Notes under the pieces: model-generated
Databases searched by the model: none
What the model was told of the DNA's origin: nothing
What the model saw: only the letters and a program-made list of their open reading frames with translations
Part shown: in pieces, positions 15,783-15,924 of the stretch
How the letters are laid out: every line of letters begins with the position of its first letter
Position numbering within the stretch: the stretch's first letter is position 1
DNA from: JAHFRG01 sp041495205
GTDB taxonomy: Bacteria > Pseudomonadota > Gammaproteobacteria > Burkholderiales > JAHFRG01
Reading direction: 5' to 3'
Assembly (NCBI GenBank): GCA_041495205.1
Contig: JBGQCF010000040.1
Span: 1 to 15,924 of the forward strand
DNA: 15,924 nucleotides
Program-made: the position numbers and the translations under genes

Positions 15783-15924
15783 ATGAATCAAATCCGCAAA
15801 GCGGTATTTCCTGTTGCTGGAATGGGTACCCGTTTCCTGCCGGCGACCAAGGCCAGCCCCAAGGAGATGATGCCGGTGGTGGATAAACCTTTAATCCAAT
15901 ATGCTGTGGAGGAAGCCGTGCAAG
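15783..15924 (+). CDS. galU: UTP-glucose-1-phosphate uridylyltransferase GalU, partial (5' end)
   Basis: The 47 complete codons present encode the unmistakable N-terminus of GalU, which makes UDP-glucose from UTP and glucose 1-phosphate for envelope polysaccharides. The nucleotide-binding signature 'FPVAGMGTRFLPATKASPKE' and 'MMPVVDKPLIQYAVEEAV' follow the start directly. The ATG at 15783 has a TAGG eight bases upstream. The gene runs out of the window, so its 3' end and active-site remainder are not seen. It lies nine bases after the SWIM gene and is probably in the smc-zipA-ligA transcription unit. Confidence 0.95.
   Translation, partial: MNQIRKAVFPVAGMGTRFLPATKASPKEMMPVVDKPLIQYAVEEAVQ

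Overview
The window is dense, housekeeping-type DNA, most likely from a betaproteobacterium; the Nitrosomonadales (Gallionella/Sulfuricella/Nitrosomonas-like groups) would fit. The reasons are the protein types (a PilU-like retraction ATPase, a betaproteobacterial-style ZipA, PrmB beside DapE) and the smc-zipA-ligA-galU order. GC is about 50-58% over most of the window by spot count, with a few clearly AT-richer patches. This placement rests on remembered family features, not on a search. No stretch over 300 bases lacks a gene, and I see no tRNA, rRNA, CRISPR array, insertion sequence or integrase.

Left part, minus strand (1-7246). Read in the direction of transcription, the order is dapC, dapD, a 265-residue protein of unknown function, a pilU-like ATPase, a secreted DUF302-type protein, dapE and prmB. 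After prmB comes a TPR protein, cut by the window edge, with its own promoter. DapD, DapC and DapE are the succinylase-branch enzymes that turn tetrahydrodipicolinate into LL-diaminopimelate for lysine and peptidoglycan. The block unknown protein-PilU-DUF302 lies between dapD and dapE. Its genes, and dapE and prmB after it, are mostly joined by gaps or overlaps of a few bases, so it looks like one transcription unit that starts upstream of the unknown gene or reads through from dapC-dapD.

Middle (7247-8723). A divergent EamA-type transporter starts almost on top of the dapC promoter and runs tail to tail into queF (queuosine biosynthesis) with three bases between the stop codons. queF and smc diverge from a 90-base spacer.

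Right part, plus strand (8724-15924). smc, zipA, ligA, a small SWIM zinc-finger gene and galU (cut by the window end) follow with overlaps or gaps of 11 bases or fewer. This couples chromosome organisation, Z-ring anchoring and nick sealing in one apparent operon. The SWIM gene and the 3' end of ligA are AT-richer than their surroundings, and LigA carries a charged insertion.

The features most worth following up are the unknown protein coupled to PilU, the small SWIM protein coupled to LigA, the LigA insertion, and a sharp 22% GC patch inside smc.
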